A DNA stretch of 64,000 nucleotides, taken from DLKC01 sp002478885 (GTDB lineage Bacteria; Bacteroidota; Bacteroidia; Chitinophagales; Chitinophagaceae). Made by a program: the position numbers and the translations under genes. The DNA lies in contig JAXLUI010000002.1 of assembly GCA_046329585.1 (NCBI GenBank), positions 1,364,001 to 1,428,000 of the forward strand. The letters are read 5' to 3'. A model generated the notes under the pieces. That model saw only the letters and a list, made by a program, of their open reading frames with translations, was not told where the DNA came from and made no database searches. Shown one piece after another: positions 15,715-25,200 of this stretch (its first letter is position 1; the number at the start of each line of letters is the position of its first letter).

Positions 15715-17718
15715 CTATTTCGCTAAAAGCATTTGTTTGCTGTCAACTAGTTTCCCATTAACATATAGGGAATATTGATAAGCCCCGGAAGCGAGTGAAG
15801 CTGCATCAAAGTTTAGAGTGCCGTTTCCCTTTGCGGAAACCTTAATCTCTTTCAATGCTTTTCCCGATTTGTCTGTAATAATAATCTTTGCAGAGGAACA
15901 GTTCTGGGGCAAACTGTAACTGATCGTTGTTGTTTGCCTGAATGGATTCGGGGCATTTTGTTGCAATGCAGCCGAAGAGAGCTGAGTAGTAGTCGATGAC
16001 TGGTTCGATGCAATGATTGATTTCAGCTCGTTGATCTGCTGCTGTAGATCATCATTTTTTGCAGAAAGTTCCTGCACTGCTTTTACTAAGGAAGGCACAA
16101 AGTCTGCATACACCAATGAATAATTGTCCTTTTCATTTTGAGGCGCATTTACTCCGTCAAAATCATAATTCAGTTCTTTTGCAGCTTTTTCCACTTCCTG
16201 TGCGATAAAACCAGTGTGTTGTTTCCTTTCTTCATTTGCATAATTTGCGGCATTGGCTTGTATCAGGTTATCTTTTTTACCTAAGAACTTATCAAATTTT
16301 TGCACCTGCAAGTTGTAGGTTACTGGTCTGAGCTTTTTAATAAACTCGAGCCCGGGAACATTCTCTTTTATGTTTGACTTAAAACGTCCATCACTTAAAG
16401 TACTCCAGCCGACTTTACCACCTATAACTGTAACATTATTATCTCCTATCACTACTTTATTGAAAGCGTTTACAATTGCATTTGCACCAATAGCCGTCGC
16501 ATTAGATAGATTGCCAAGAGATACATCTGCGTTAGCACCTATAGCAGTATTGGTACTGCCGGAAATGTTTGTATAAAGTGCATTATTCCCAACCCCTACA
16601 TTTGCAGAGCCCCATGTATTGGAATAAATCGATTGGTAACCTATAGCCACATTAACATTTCCCTGTACATAACCTCTTTTGGGGTCCGTTCCATCAGAAT
16701 TAGAAAATAGCGCCTTGTAACCGCTTGCGACATTTCCATACCCAGTCGTATTGAAATAAAGGGCTAGAAACCCATTTGCCACATTCTGAGACCCTGCAGT
16801 ATTAAAACGCAAAGTGCCACTGCCGACAGACGTGTTTGCAGAACCACCGGTATTGGCATACAAAGCAGAATCTCCTATGGCTACCAAACTTGATTGCGTT
16901 GTGTTTGACGAAAGCGCATTTAAGCCCATTGCCACATTGTTATTGCCGGATTGATTGCTGTATAAAGCACCTGCGCCAAAAGCGGCATTACCATTGCCAC
17001 TGCTGTTGCTGAACAATGAGTAACTTCCAATCGAAGTATTACTGTTACCAATCACATTCTGTAAACCAGAATAGACACCCATCGCAGTATTATCCAAACC
17101 TGAGCTATTGTTGTGCAAAGAATTAAAGCCAAATGCGGTATTATTTGCTCCGGTAAAGTTTATTTCCAATGCACCGGCGCCAACGGTGGTGTTGGTTACA
17201 TATGCTCCACCTCCCTGCCCCACTATAAGACCATGCACCAACGCGTCACTGCTGATTATTGCATTACCTGTGTAGAGGCTCCTCCACCTGCGTGTTGCAG
17301 ATCCAAGATCTAACACCGAATCGGCGCCCGCCAACAGGCTGCTGTTGATGGCAGTGGTTCCTAACAGGTTTGACAATGATGTATTGGCCCCTTTAGTAGA
17401 TATAGCTGTCCATGCAGTGCCACTATAGTAATAAAAACCAGGTGTATTATTGGTTTGATAGATCAGCAACCCTGTTGCGGGTGATAAGATTGCATTGCGT
17501 TGGGTAATTGTCATCCGCGGAATAAGCATTCCTTTCGATGTTGATGTAATATCAAGTAATGAAGATGCATTGGGCGTAATGGTTCCTATGCCCGCCGCAC
17601 CGGTAGAGGGAAAAGTATTGGTTTGGGCATTTATTAACCCATTAAAAAAAAGAAAAAAAAGAAAGAATGCCGGTCTCACATTAGAGACATTTAATGAAAG
17701 TTTGATTTTCATACTCAT
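15715..17718 (-). CDS. Large secreted tail-fibre-type protein: YadA-like head repeats, S74 chaperone domain, T9SS sorting domain
   Basis: 667 residues. Signal peptide 1-31 (ends GLINAQ); then the motif TNTFPSTGAAGIGTITPNAS shared with the protein encoded at 20460. Residues about 185-420 carry a run of roughly 14-residue repeats of the type NTAxGxxALxxNxSG, as in YadA-like trimeric adhesin heads. From about 443 (SDGRFKSNI) follows an intramolecular-chaperone (endosialidase/S74) domain with HTGFIAQEVEKA, then a coiled coil (VQELSAKNDDLQQQI). The last 80 residues (NAPNPF...GAYQYSLYVNGKLVDSKQMLL) form a T9SS type A sorting domain. It is probably a trimeric surface fibre exported by T9SS. The gene is monocistronic, with the direct-repeat site (a) 67 bp upstream. 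Confidence 0.9.
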   Translation of the reverse strand: MSMKIKLSLNVSNVRPAFFLFFLFFNGLINAQTNTFPSTGAAGIGTITPNASSLLDITSTSKGMLIPRMTITQRNAILSPATGLLIYQTNNTPGFYYYSGTAWTAISTKGANTSLSNLLGTTAINSSLLAGADSVLDLGSATRRWRSLYTGNAIISSDALVHGLIVGQGGGAYVTNTTVGAGALEINFTGANNTAFGFNSLHNNSSGLDNTAMGVYSGLQNVIGNSNTSIGSYSLFSNSSGNGNAAFGAGALYSNQSGNNNVAMGLNALSSNTTQSSLVAIGDSALYANTGGSANTSVGSGTLRFNTAGSQNVANGFLALYFNTTGYGNVASGYKALFSNSDGTDPKRGYVQGNVNVAIGYQSIYSNTWGSANVGVGNNALYTNISGSTNTAIGANADVSLGNLSNATAIGANAIVNAFNKVVIGDNNVTVIGGKVGWSTLSDGRFKSNIKENVPGLEFIKKLRPVTYNLQVQKFDKFLGKKDNLIQANAANYANEERKQHTGFIAQEVEKAAKELNYDFDGVNAPQNEKDNYSLVYADFVPSLVKAVQELSAKNDDLQQQINELKSIIASNQSSTTTQLSSAALQQNAPNPFRQTTTISYSLPQNCSSAKIIITDKSGKALKEIKVSAKGNGTLNFDAASLASGAYQYSLYVNGKLVDSKQMLLAK

Positions 17719-17784
17719 TACAGTTTTTGTTTTTTATGATTTCGAAAATTCTCGCTTTAGATGGTAATGTCATTGCTGAAAACA

Positions 17785-17811
17785 GACAAATGCTTGAGTA
17801 TTTGAGACAAA
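17785..17811 (+). promoter_or_regulatory. 21-bp direct-repeat regulatory site (a), upstream of the S74 fibre gene
   Basis: GACAAA at 17785 and GACAAA at 17806, 21 bp apart. The flanking text ATTGCTGAAAACAGACAAAT matches site (b) at 21996 almost base for base. Confidence 0.65.
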
Positions 17812-18002
17812 AAAGGAGTTTTTTATTTTATTTCAATGCTTTGAAGATCAATCTTACTAATTGATCATTGCTACCCCAACGTAGATCTGTTATGTAAAAA
17901 GCTCTTTGGGGGCCGGTCTGCAGTATCCACTGGCGATTTTGTTGCATAGCACATTTGTACGTTCCAAATTTTTTTCAGCAAAAAACAACACCGTTATTAT
18001 GT

Positions 18003-18029
18003 AAAAGCGTGGCCTTTCGGCCACGCTTT
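18003..18029 (-). terminator. Terminator-like hairpin after the M4 protease gene
   Basis: AAAGCGTGGCC (18004-18014), loop TTTC, GGCCACGCTTT (18019-18029). It follows the protease stop codon on the minus strand and belongs to the AAAGCGTGGC hairpin family. Confidence 0.65.
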
Positions 18030-18152
18030 ATTCTTGGGGCCTTCAACGCACCACCGTATAAAAGGCTTAGCCAATACACGTAGCTGAAGCCAAAAATCAC
18101 TGTGTAAATTTGAAAGTCTGCCTTCCGCTACATCTTCACACACAATTGCGTG

Positions 18153-20414
18153 TCAATTCTTTACAAGCTTCAGTTTTACATAACGATTATTGGCTTTGAC
18201 CGTTATGAAATAAATACCTCCTGGCAAATGTGCAACCGGTAAAGTCAAACTGTTACCTACCAGTTGCCGGGTTTGCAACAATACTTTGCCTTCCGGGTTG
18301 GTAAGCATAATATCTACAGCGCCTTTCAGACCCGTCACTTTCAAAATAGCATCAGACTGTGTAGGATTTGGATACACCACAGCTTTCAAATCATCTTTCG
18401 CCGTGGGTTTTCCCTTATTTTGCTCAATGGAAGAAAAATCATTGGCATAATTCGCAAGTATCGGAGTATTCTGCAGCGCTGGCTGACTTCCTGCCGTACA
18501 AGGCGTAACGTACGCCCGAAATATACTTCCTTCTACAGCCGTAAATCCTGGCAACAGTGTAATTTCATTAGCGGTAAACGTAGTCGTTGCCGAAATTTGA
18601 GTCGTAGGATTTGAACTACAAGTAATAAGACCGGAAGAAATAGAAGACAAGGCTGTGAAGCTGGTTGCTAAAATATGAGGAAGTCCAAACATATTACAAA
18701 CATTTATGGCCAAAGCTGTTGCCGGAACACCAACACCTACTGCATACCAGGCATTCGCAACCTGGTAAGCTTCATTACTACAACTGCCGTAAAGCTCGTT
18801 GGCCGATTGAATGCAAGCTGTTCGCCAGTTATCATACGTTGCATTTGGAAAAAGGTGTACTGTCTCTGAGCGGTAAATGATTTGTTCCGCCTTGGCCAAA
18901 CCGATGCCGGAAACTGAATAGCTGTTACCCTTGTCATTTATACCAGATCCCCCGTTCACTAAAAGGTAAAACATAAAGTTACCGACACCGGCGTTAACGT
19001 GTACATACGTGAGGTGGTCCGTACCTGTATACCAGTTCGTGCCCTGGTAGGTGTCTGGATCGCCAAGTGCATTTGGATTTGACATATCGCGAAGAATCCA
19101 GTTCATATCGTTGCCAATGCGCCAGTCTATGTCAGCTGATTTTGCCCAAAACTGCACGCATTTGCCCATAATATCGCTCATGCTTTCGTTAATAGCGCCA
19201 GATTCCTGTACCCCCTGATTTATTAACTTGGACGTGTTGTAGGTAACACCATGGGTCAATTCATGGCCCGTAACATCAATTGAACTAACACTTATATTAT
19301 CAGGTCTGCCATCGCCGCTTGTTGATTCCGTTCTGCCAAAACGCATAATGCTACCGTCAAATGCGGCATTGTTTAATTGCGATGGATCATTCACAAGACT
19401 GGACAGCGCATATCCATTGCCGTCAATGCTGTTTCTGTTGAAAACAGTTTTATAAAAATCATAAGTCGCTGAAACCCCATAGTGTACATCCATTGCTGCC
19501 TGGTCGTCACCCGTAAGTACCCAATTTGACGAATAATAGCCATAATACACAGTACCACTCATATCACCATGATAAGTTGATATGCCATTCCCCCTGGTTA
19601 TGTCTTCGAGCCTGTAGGTGGGTATAGGAGATCCGCCAACAAAATTACTATGGATGGTTTGTGTCCCGCTGTACGTGGTATTTGCCGTTCCCACCGCATC
19701 AGTGGAATGTAACATATTTAAGGCACCTAAAACTTCGCCTGTCTTTGCATCTATATAAATGTATGCCCGGCTCAATGGTTTTTCTGCATAAACATCTATT
19801 TTATAAGCAAGCCTCATTTGTTGGGGTTTAATTTCGCCACTTCCACTATACCATACCAGTGCCGCTGTAGGGAAGTAAGTGGTGTCTTGCTTTGCAACTC
19901 GCCTTTTCAATTCGCCTTCCATGGCAGGGTTTTCCCACATATATTTTTCGGCATGCACTGATTTAATAGCTGATCTTATTGCTTGCGCCCCCGTTATAGA
20001 AGGATAAACCTTGGAAATTTTTGGATCAAAAACACACACAATAGAGCCCGATATTCCTGTCAACATTCCTTTTTTTGTATGCAAAATAAACATCGAGTTT
20101 TCAACTTCGTAGCCAAGGTATGTTTGGTAGTAGCGGTAATGTGTTTCCCCGATTTGATCTGGTTCTTCACTTCTTAATACCAACCTGCTGTTCGGGTCAA
20201 GCCGAAAAGCATCGTTAATAGTAGCCCGGTCAAATTTGATTTGTTGTTCGGCACGGAGAAAGGTGTAATGTTTCGAAATGCCACTATCACCCCTGATCAA
20301 TTCGGCAATATTATCCTGCGCTGAGATGCTTGTAAAAAACAGCATTGGTAGCGCACAAAGAAGCAGTTTATAAATCTCATAACAGGAACTGGCGCGTTTA
20401 CTTTTTTTTCTCAT
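18153..20414 (-). CDS. Secreted M4-family (thermolysin-like) metalloprotease with T9SS sorting domain
   Basis: 753 residues. Signal peptide (about 15-32), then an FTP-type propeptide (about 60-225). The catalytic domain has the zinc motif GHELTHG (about 385-391) and the third-ligand motif GAINESMSDIMG about 22 residues later. A segment with repeated 'coathanger' turns (ILATSFTALSSISSGLITC) precedes the T9SS type A C-terminus (VVYPNPTQSDAIL...GGIYFITVKANNRYVKLKLV). It should be a zinc endopeptidase, exported by T9SS and activated by propeptide removal. It lies 45 bp after the coiled-coil fibre gene and is probably cotranscribed with it. Confidence 0.93.
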   Translation of the reverse strand: MRKKSKRASSCYEIYKLLLCALPMLFFTSISAQDNIAELIRGDSGISKHYTFLRAEQQIKFDRATINDAFRLDPNSRLVLRSEEPDQIGETHYRYYQTYLGYEVENSMFILHTKKGMLTGISGSIVCVFDPKISKVYPSITGAQAIRSAIKSVHAEKYMWENPAMEGELKRRVAKQDTTYFPTAALVWYSGSGEIKPQQMRLAYKIDVYAEKPLSRAYIYIDAKTGEVLGALNMLHSTDAVGTANTTYSGTQTIHSNFVGGSPIPTYRLEDITRGNGISTYHGDMSGTVYYGYYSSNWVLTGDDQAAMDVHYGVSATYDFYKTVFNRNSIDGNGYALSSLVNDPSQLNNAAFDGSIMRFGRTESTSGDGRPDNISVSSIDVTGHELTHGVTYNTSKLINQGVQESGAINESMSDIMGKCVQFWAKSADIDWRIGNDMNWILRDMSNPNALGDPDTYQGTNWYTGTDHLTYVHVNAGVGNFMFYLLVNGGSGINDKGNSYSVSGIGLAKAEQIIYRSETVHLFPNATYDNWRTACIQSANELYGSCSNEAYQVANAWYAVGVGVPATALAINVCNMFGLPHILATSFTALSSISSGLITCSSNPTTQISATTTFTANEITLLPGFTAVEGSIFRAYVTPCTAGSQPALQNTPILANYANDFSSIEQNKGKPTAKDDLKAVVYPNPTQSDAILKVTGLKGAVDIMLTNPEGKVLLQTRQLVGNSLTLPVAHLPGGIYFITVKANNRYVKLKLVKN

Positions 20415-20459
20415 TTTGATAATTTTAATCGATTAATTAATCACTTTTTCAAAATGGAA

Positions 20460-21860
20460 TTATTGCTTAAGGTGCTGCATTTCAGCCTGCAACGATGCAA
20501 ACGCTTTGGCGAGGTTCTCTAATTGCTGCTTTAATTGTTGATTTTCTTTACTTAATTGTAAAATGTATAGGGTGTTTTCCTCCACCTTTTCAACGATTTT
20601 ACCTTGCATTGCACCTACATCCATTCCCTCAGTCTCAACTTCGCTTGCAGCCGGCATACCAGGCAGGTGGTGATATGTATTTAAGTGGTTTTGTAGTTCT
20701 TCAAAAGAAAGCAACTTATAGTTTTTGTCAAAAACATAGTCTGGAAAAGGTGTCAACTGGACTTTCACCTCTGTACACATGATTTTACCACCAACCGTAA
20801 GCTTATAGCCTGTTGCAGCTTTGGCATTGGCAATTACAACATTACCCACAGAGTCGATCAACATCCTTTCGACATTGTTGGTACGTATCCGCATGGTTCT
20901 GTTGTCTGTTGTACCGAGAAAGCTGGAAGTGGAAGTGCCGGCATTTCCGCCTAAAGCCCAACCGACACTTGGTGTCTGCCAACTTGCAAGGCCGTTGGCG
21001 TCTGAAGTAAGGACTCTGCCATTAGCCTGCGTTCCATCTGCAATTTTTAGAGCCCCGTTAAGGGTAAGATTCCCATTTGCAGTTATCAACGACTCCTGCA
21101 ACTTGAGCAACTGGTTGCCGGAAGACAATTTAAACAGCAAGGTATCTCCGCTTAACCAGGAAATTTGCGGCCCTGGTTCGCCTTGTGCTCCTGAACCAAG
21201 TACAAGCACATGACTATAGTTGTAATTAGTGACAGCTATATTTGCCTGATCGTTATTAGCCGTGCCCCTTACATCTAAAATATAATCGGGATTCGGTGTA
21301 TTTACACCGACACGTCCTGCATTAACATTATAAACATTAGCTCCGCTTACAGCCCAGCCAGAAGCAGCCGGTATTTGCCAGCTTGCAAGCCCGACCCCAT
21401 CGGATGTAAGTACTTTTCCCAAACCCTGTGTACCATCTGCAATTTTAATATTACCCAGGATATCCAGTTTAGCGGCTGGGCTGGCAATGCCAATGCCAAC
21501 CCTTCCGTTGGCATCAGCGCCAATATTAAAATTTGAAACCCCTGTGGTACTCCTGAACTCGTAACGCAGGTCTTTGGCATTAAAGAAAAGCCCCGCAGAG
21601 GGCGATTTCGCGGCACTAAAAGCGAACTGGTTGTTGGCAACCTGGTAGCCTGCCGTTCCCACGAAACTGAGGCTACCGGTGGCGCTATCTATATTAAGGT
21701 AATTCGTAAGCGAGCCAACTCTTACACCGCCCTGCACCTGGAAAGAGGCTTGGGGTGACAGTGTGTTAATACCAGCCCGTCCTGTGGAAGGGAAAATATT
21801 TGTTTGTGCACCGGCATAAAGAGACAACATGAGCATCAGAAAAAGGATTGCTTTTTTCAT
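20460..21860 (-). CDS. Secreted tail-fibre-like protein with C-terminal coiled coil
   Basis: 466 residues. Signal peptide 1-18, then TNIFPSTGRAGINTLSPQAS, nearly the same N-terminal motif as the S74 fibre protein. Beta-repeat modules follow (NIKIADGTQGLGKVLTSDGVGLASWQ and a second copy near residue 275). The C-terminus has the Bacteroidota fibre motif FPDYVFDKNYKLLSFEELQNHL...HLPGMP and ends in a heptad coiled coil (about 430-466). Unlike the S74 protein it lacks a recognisable T9SS sorting domain. It is probably a trimeric cell-surface or secreted fibre. It is the first gene of a unit with the M4 protease. Confidence 0.82.
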   Translation of the reverse strand: MKKAILFLMLMLSLYAGAQTNIFPSTGRAGINTLSPQASFQVQGGVRVGSLTNYLNIDSATGSLSFVGTAGYQVANNQFAFSAAKSPSAGLFFNAKDLRYEFRSTTGVSNFNIGADANGRVGIGIASPAAKLDILGNIKIADGTQGLGKVLTSDGVGLASWQIPAASGWAVSGANVYNVNAGRVGVNTPNPDYILDVRGTANNDQANIAVTNYNYSHVLVLGSGAQGEPGPQISWLSGDTLLFKLSSGNQLLKLQESLITANGNLTLNGALKIADGTQANGRVLTSDANGLASWQTPSVGWALGGNAGTSTSSFLGTTDNRTMRIRTNNVERMLIDSVGNVVIANAKAATGYKLTVGGKIMCTEVKVQLTPFPDYVFDKNYKLLSFEELQNHLNTYHHLPGMPAASEVETEGMDVGAMQGKIVEKVEENTLYILQLSKENQQLKQQLENLAKAFASLQAEMQHLKQ

Positions 21861-21995
21861 TTTTTAATTTTTATAGGTGAATAAATCAGGGGGGTGAATA
21901 AACAGGGTATAATAGCTGAAGAAGCCATACCGTTACTCACTGTTTTATTGATGTGTAAATTGAAGCGCCTGCGCTATAATCAATTGCTGAAAAGA

Positions 21996-22022
21996 GACAA
22001 ATGCTTGCGGATTTTGGACAAA
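21996..22022 (+). promoter_or_regulatory. 21-bp direct-repeat regulatory site (b), upstream of the fibre-protease unit
   Basis: GACAAA at 21996 and GACAAA at 22017, 21 bp apart, with the text TGCTTGCGGATTTTG between. It lies 136 bp upstream of the ATG at 21860. Confidence 0.65.
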
Positions 22023-22110
22023 GGGTGATTTTGTAGCAGGTATTAATGCCTTTTCAAATGGAAAGGCTTCTTTATACCACTACTTATACTTATTGCCTGT
22101 TCCTGTTTTG

Positions 22111-22149
22111 TCGGGATGCAGAAGTCCCGATACGTTATCGCTATCGGGA
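22111..22149. repeat. Mutually exclusive hairpins built from TCGGGA / TCCCGA
   Basis: TCGGGA (22111-22116) can pair with TCCCGA (22125-22130), or TCCCGATA (22125-22132) can pair with TATCGGGA (22142-22149). The middle arm is shared. Similar TATCGGGA palindromes are familiar from other Bacteroidota spacers. Confidence 0.5.
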
Positions 22150-22227
22150 TGAAGTGCATCTACCTTTCCCTGCCCGACTGATTTATTTTTTCAATTGCTG
22201 TCAGGCGGGGTTCCTCAGGGTGATGCA

Positions 22228-22280
22228 GCTAACAGGTGCGACGCAAGAGCTGTTGCCATGGGCACAAATGCCGGGCACAT
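22228..22280 (+). repeat. E52 element
   Basis: CTAACAGGTGCGACGCAAGA to ATGCCGGGCACATAAAAAA, ending 8 bp from the stop codon of the hybrid regulator gene. Confidence 0.75.
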
Positions 22281-22287
22281 AAAAAAA

Positions 22288-25200
22288 CTAACTTGTGTGA
22301 GTGCTTACATATTCGCTGGGGGTTACCCCAAACAGCGTTTTGAAAGAATTGCTGAAATGAGCAGGTGATTCAAAGCCAACACTGTATGCTGCCTGGGAGA
22401 TATTGATGCCTTGTTTTAAATATTCCAGCGAACGCTTTAAACGGTATTGCCTGATGAGTTCATTGGCGGTTAAGCCTACAAGCGATGTAAGCTTGCGGTT
22501 AAGCGTCTTGCTGCTGACTGCAGCTGCAGACGCCAGTTTCTCTACCGTAAGGGAAGTATCATCAAGGTTTTGATCGAGGATGGAATACAACTCCGCTATA
22601 AAGGGATGCGGTTCTTCGGGAACACTGTTGGAATGGGTCGTACTGCTCAACTGCGACTGGTAGAAATTCCGCAGCTTTTCCTGCCGCTGGATCATATTGT
22701 GTACCCGCAGTTCCAGTTCCGCAAAATGAAAAGGCTTGGTAATATAATCGTCCGCACCGGAATGCAATCCTTCCACCACGCTTTCCTGTGCATTTTTGGC
22801 GCTGAGCAGTATTACGGCAATATGGTCAGTGGCCTTGCCCGTTTTAATCTCCTTACACAACGTGTAACCATCCATACCCGGCATCATGATGTCGCTGATA
22901 ATAATATCCGGTAATTCTTCCGCGGCACGCAGCAAGGCAGCTTCCCCATGGGCGGCCGTTGATACCCGGTATTTATCTGCCAGGCTCTGTGCGATAAAAT
23001 TGCGCAACTCTTCATTGTCTTCCACAATCAACACCAGTGGCCCGGTACTGTTGGCTGGCTCGGTTGCCTTCGCCGGCAATCCGGTAACCGGTGATTGCGC
23101 TTCGGATAGCTTCGTGGTTTTCTGCCATTGCGGTACATTCTCGGTTGGTGCCCTTTGAAGCGGACAACTAACGACAAAAACCGACCCCGCTCCTTGTTGG
23201 CTGCTTGCATGCACTGTACCCTGTAACAGTTCCGCAAGTTCTTTCACAAGCGCAAGACCGATCCCCGTGCCTTCATAACGCCTCGCGGCTGAATTATCTA
23301 CCTGGTAAAAACGGTCGAATATATACGGCAGCTTCTCTTCGCTGATACCAAGGCCTGAGTCAGCTACACGTAAAACCAATTGGTCACCCTTAACCAGGTC
23401 ATGGTCAATAGCCAGATGAACAATAACCTCGCCGCCGTTAGACGTAAACTTGATCGCGTTCGACAACAGGTTGAAAAGGATCTTTTCCAGTTTATCGGTA
23501 TCGAACAGGTATTCCTGTGAAGGAGTATCACCTTCTAAAAGCAGATGAATATTTTTGCCAGCCGCAGCCTGCTGAAACGAGTTGACACAGTCCTGTACAA
23601 AAAGATGGATATTGCTTCTTGAAAGGGATAACCGCATCGTACCGCTTTCCAGTTTGCTCATATCCAGTAACTGGTTGATGAGCCGAAGCAATTGGCGGGC
23701 ATTGCGTTGAACAATGCCAAGGCCCTGTTTGATAACCGGGGACAGGCTCGCATCCTGCTGCATTTGCTCTACCGGTGACAAGATGAGGGAAAGCGGCGTA
23801 CGGAACTCGTGGGTGATATTGCTGAAGAACCGGCTCTTGATTTCATCCATTGCCTTTAGCCGCGCAGCCTCTTTCTGTTTGAGTGCAATCTCCTGCCTTG
23901 CTTTTGCCTCGTTAAGGCGAACACGGAACAGGGTAAGGATGATCGTCACTGCTGCAGCCAGGTAAAAAGTATAGGCCCACCAGGTTTCCCACCAGGGCGG
24001 ACTTATTATTATATGGATGGTCTTGCCGTGTGGGCTCCATATACCGGCAGTATTGGTTACGTTTATTTTAAGGTCATAACTGCCTGGAGCGAGGTTGGTA
24101 TAGTTAGCAGAATTTTGGGTGCCTGCATTCACCCAGTCCTTATCGATTCCTGTAAGCATATACCGGTATTGCAGCTTTTCAGGATTAGTGAACTCCAGGC
24201 CGGCAAAGCGGAAGCTGAGGAAGTTCTGGTCATAAATCAACCGCATGGTATCAATGGAAGGCACTGCCTTATCTTTCCATTCCGCAAATTTTGCAAGCGG
24301 TTCATTGTTGATGAGAATATCTGTAAGCGAAACCCTCGGCTCGTAATCGTCCACCTTGATAGAATCAGGATGAAAGATGGTGATACCTTCCGTGCCGCCA
24401 AAAGCGATCTTTCCATCCGGGAAATGAATAAACTGGGTCCTATTGAATTCATTGCCCTGTAAGCCATCTTTCGCTGTAAAGGAAAGTACGCTGTAATCTT
24501 TTGGGCTAAAACGAAAAATGCCTTTATTGCTGCTGCACCAGAAATAACCTTTTGTATCTGGAACAATAGCATAAACCGTGTTGTTGGGTAACCCGTCATT
24601 CATGGTAAAAGACCGGGCCGTGGCGGTTTTGGAATCAAACCTGATCATACCATTTCCAAGCGAACCAATCCATAAAACGTCTTTTTCTATGGGGTCTGGT
24701 ACAGCCATCGTCAAAACGGTATTGCGGAAAGCCTGTAAACCCGGTTGGTCTTTAAAAGTTTTGAACACATGGGTTGCAGGGTTAAAAGAGATGATCGCAT
24801 CAGTATAAAGAATCCATAATTGATCTTCATGAGCAGTTAAAAAGACTGGCCAGGGGTTACCCTGGTTTTGTAAAGAATAAACGCTTAAAAACTTCTTACT
24901 CTCCAGGTCAACCTCAAAGAGCCTGTTGCTGGTCGGCAAAATCCCCCAACAACGGTTCTCCGTATCAAAAACAAACTTTACAATGCCCCACTGCCGTAAA
25001 TCAGTTTTGCCTGGTTCAATATTATAAACGACTGCATGATTTCCCACTATTTTGACAAGGCTGTTAGCTGACATCGTTTTCCCATCAATGGTCTCATAAA
25101 AAAATCCGTTGATCCAGAGATTACCATTTTTATCAATAGTCGCAAAGCATCTTTCATTCTCATTTAAAGGAGTATTGCTGTACTTTTTAATTACAGATAT

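Larger units (their letters stand above)
17719..18152. other. 434-bp spacer upstream of the S74 fibre gene
   Basis: It contains direct-repeat site (a) at 17785 and the hairpin at 18003. The rest is AT-rich with no open frame of interest. Confidence 0.6.
21861..22287. other. 427-bp spacer between the fibre gene and the hybrid regulator gene
   Basis: It contains direct-repeat site (b), a set of alternative hairpins at 22111-22149 and an E52 copy at 22228. No gene is supported. Confidence 0.6.

Noticed and set aside
15465..15761. Plus-strand open frame of 98 codons
   Set aside because: It covers the double-hairpin element and the end of the S74 gene; the text is Cys/His-rich noise.
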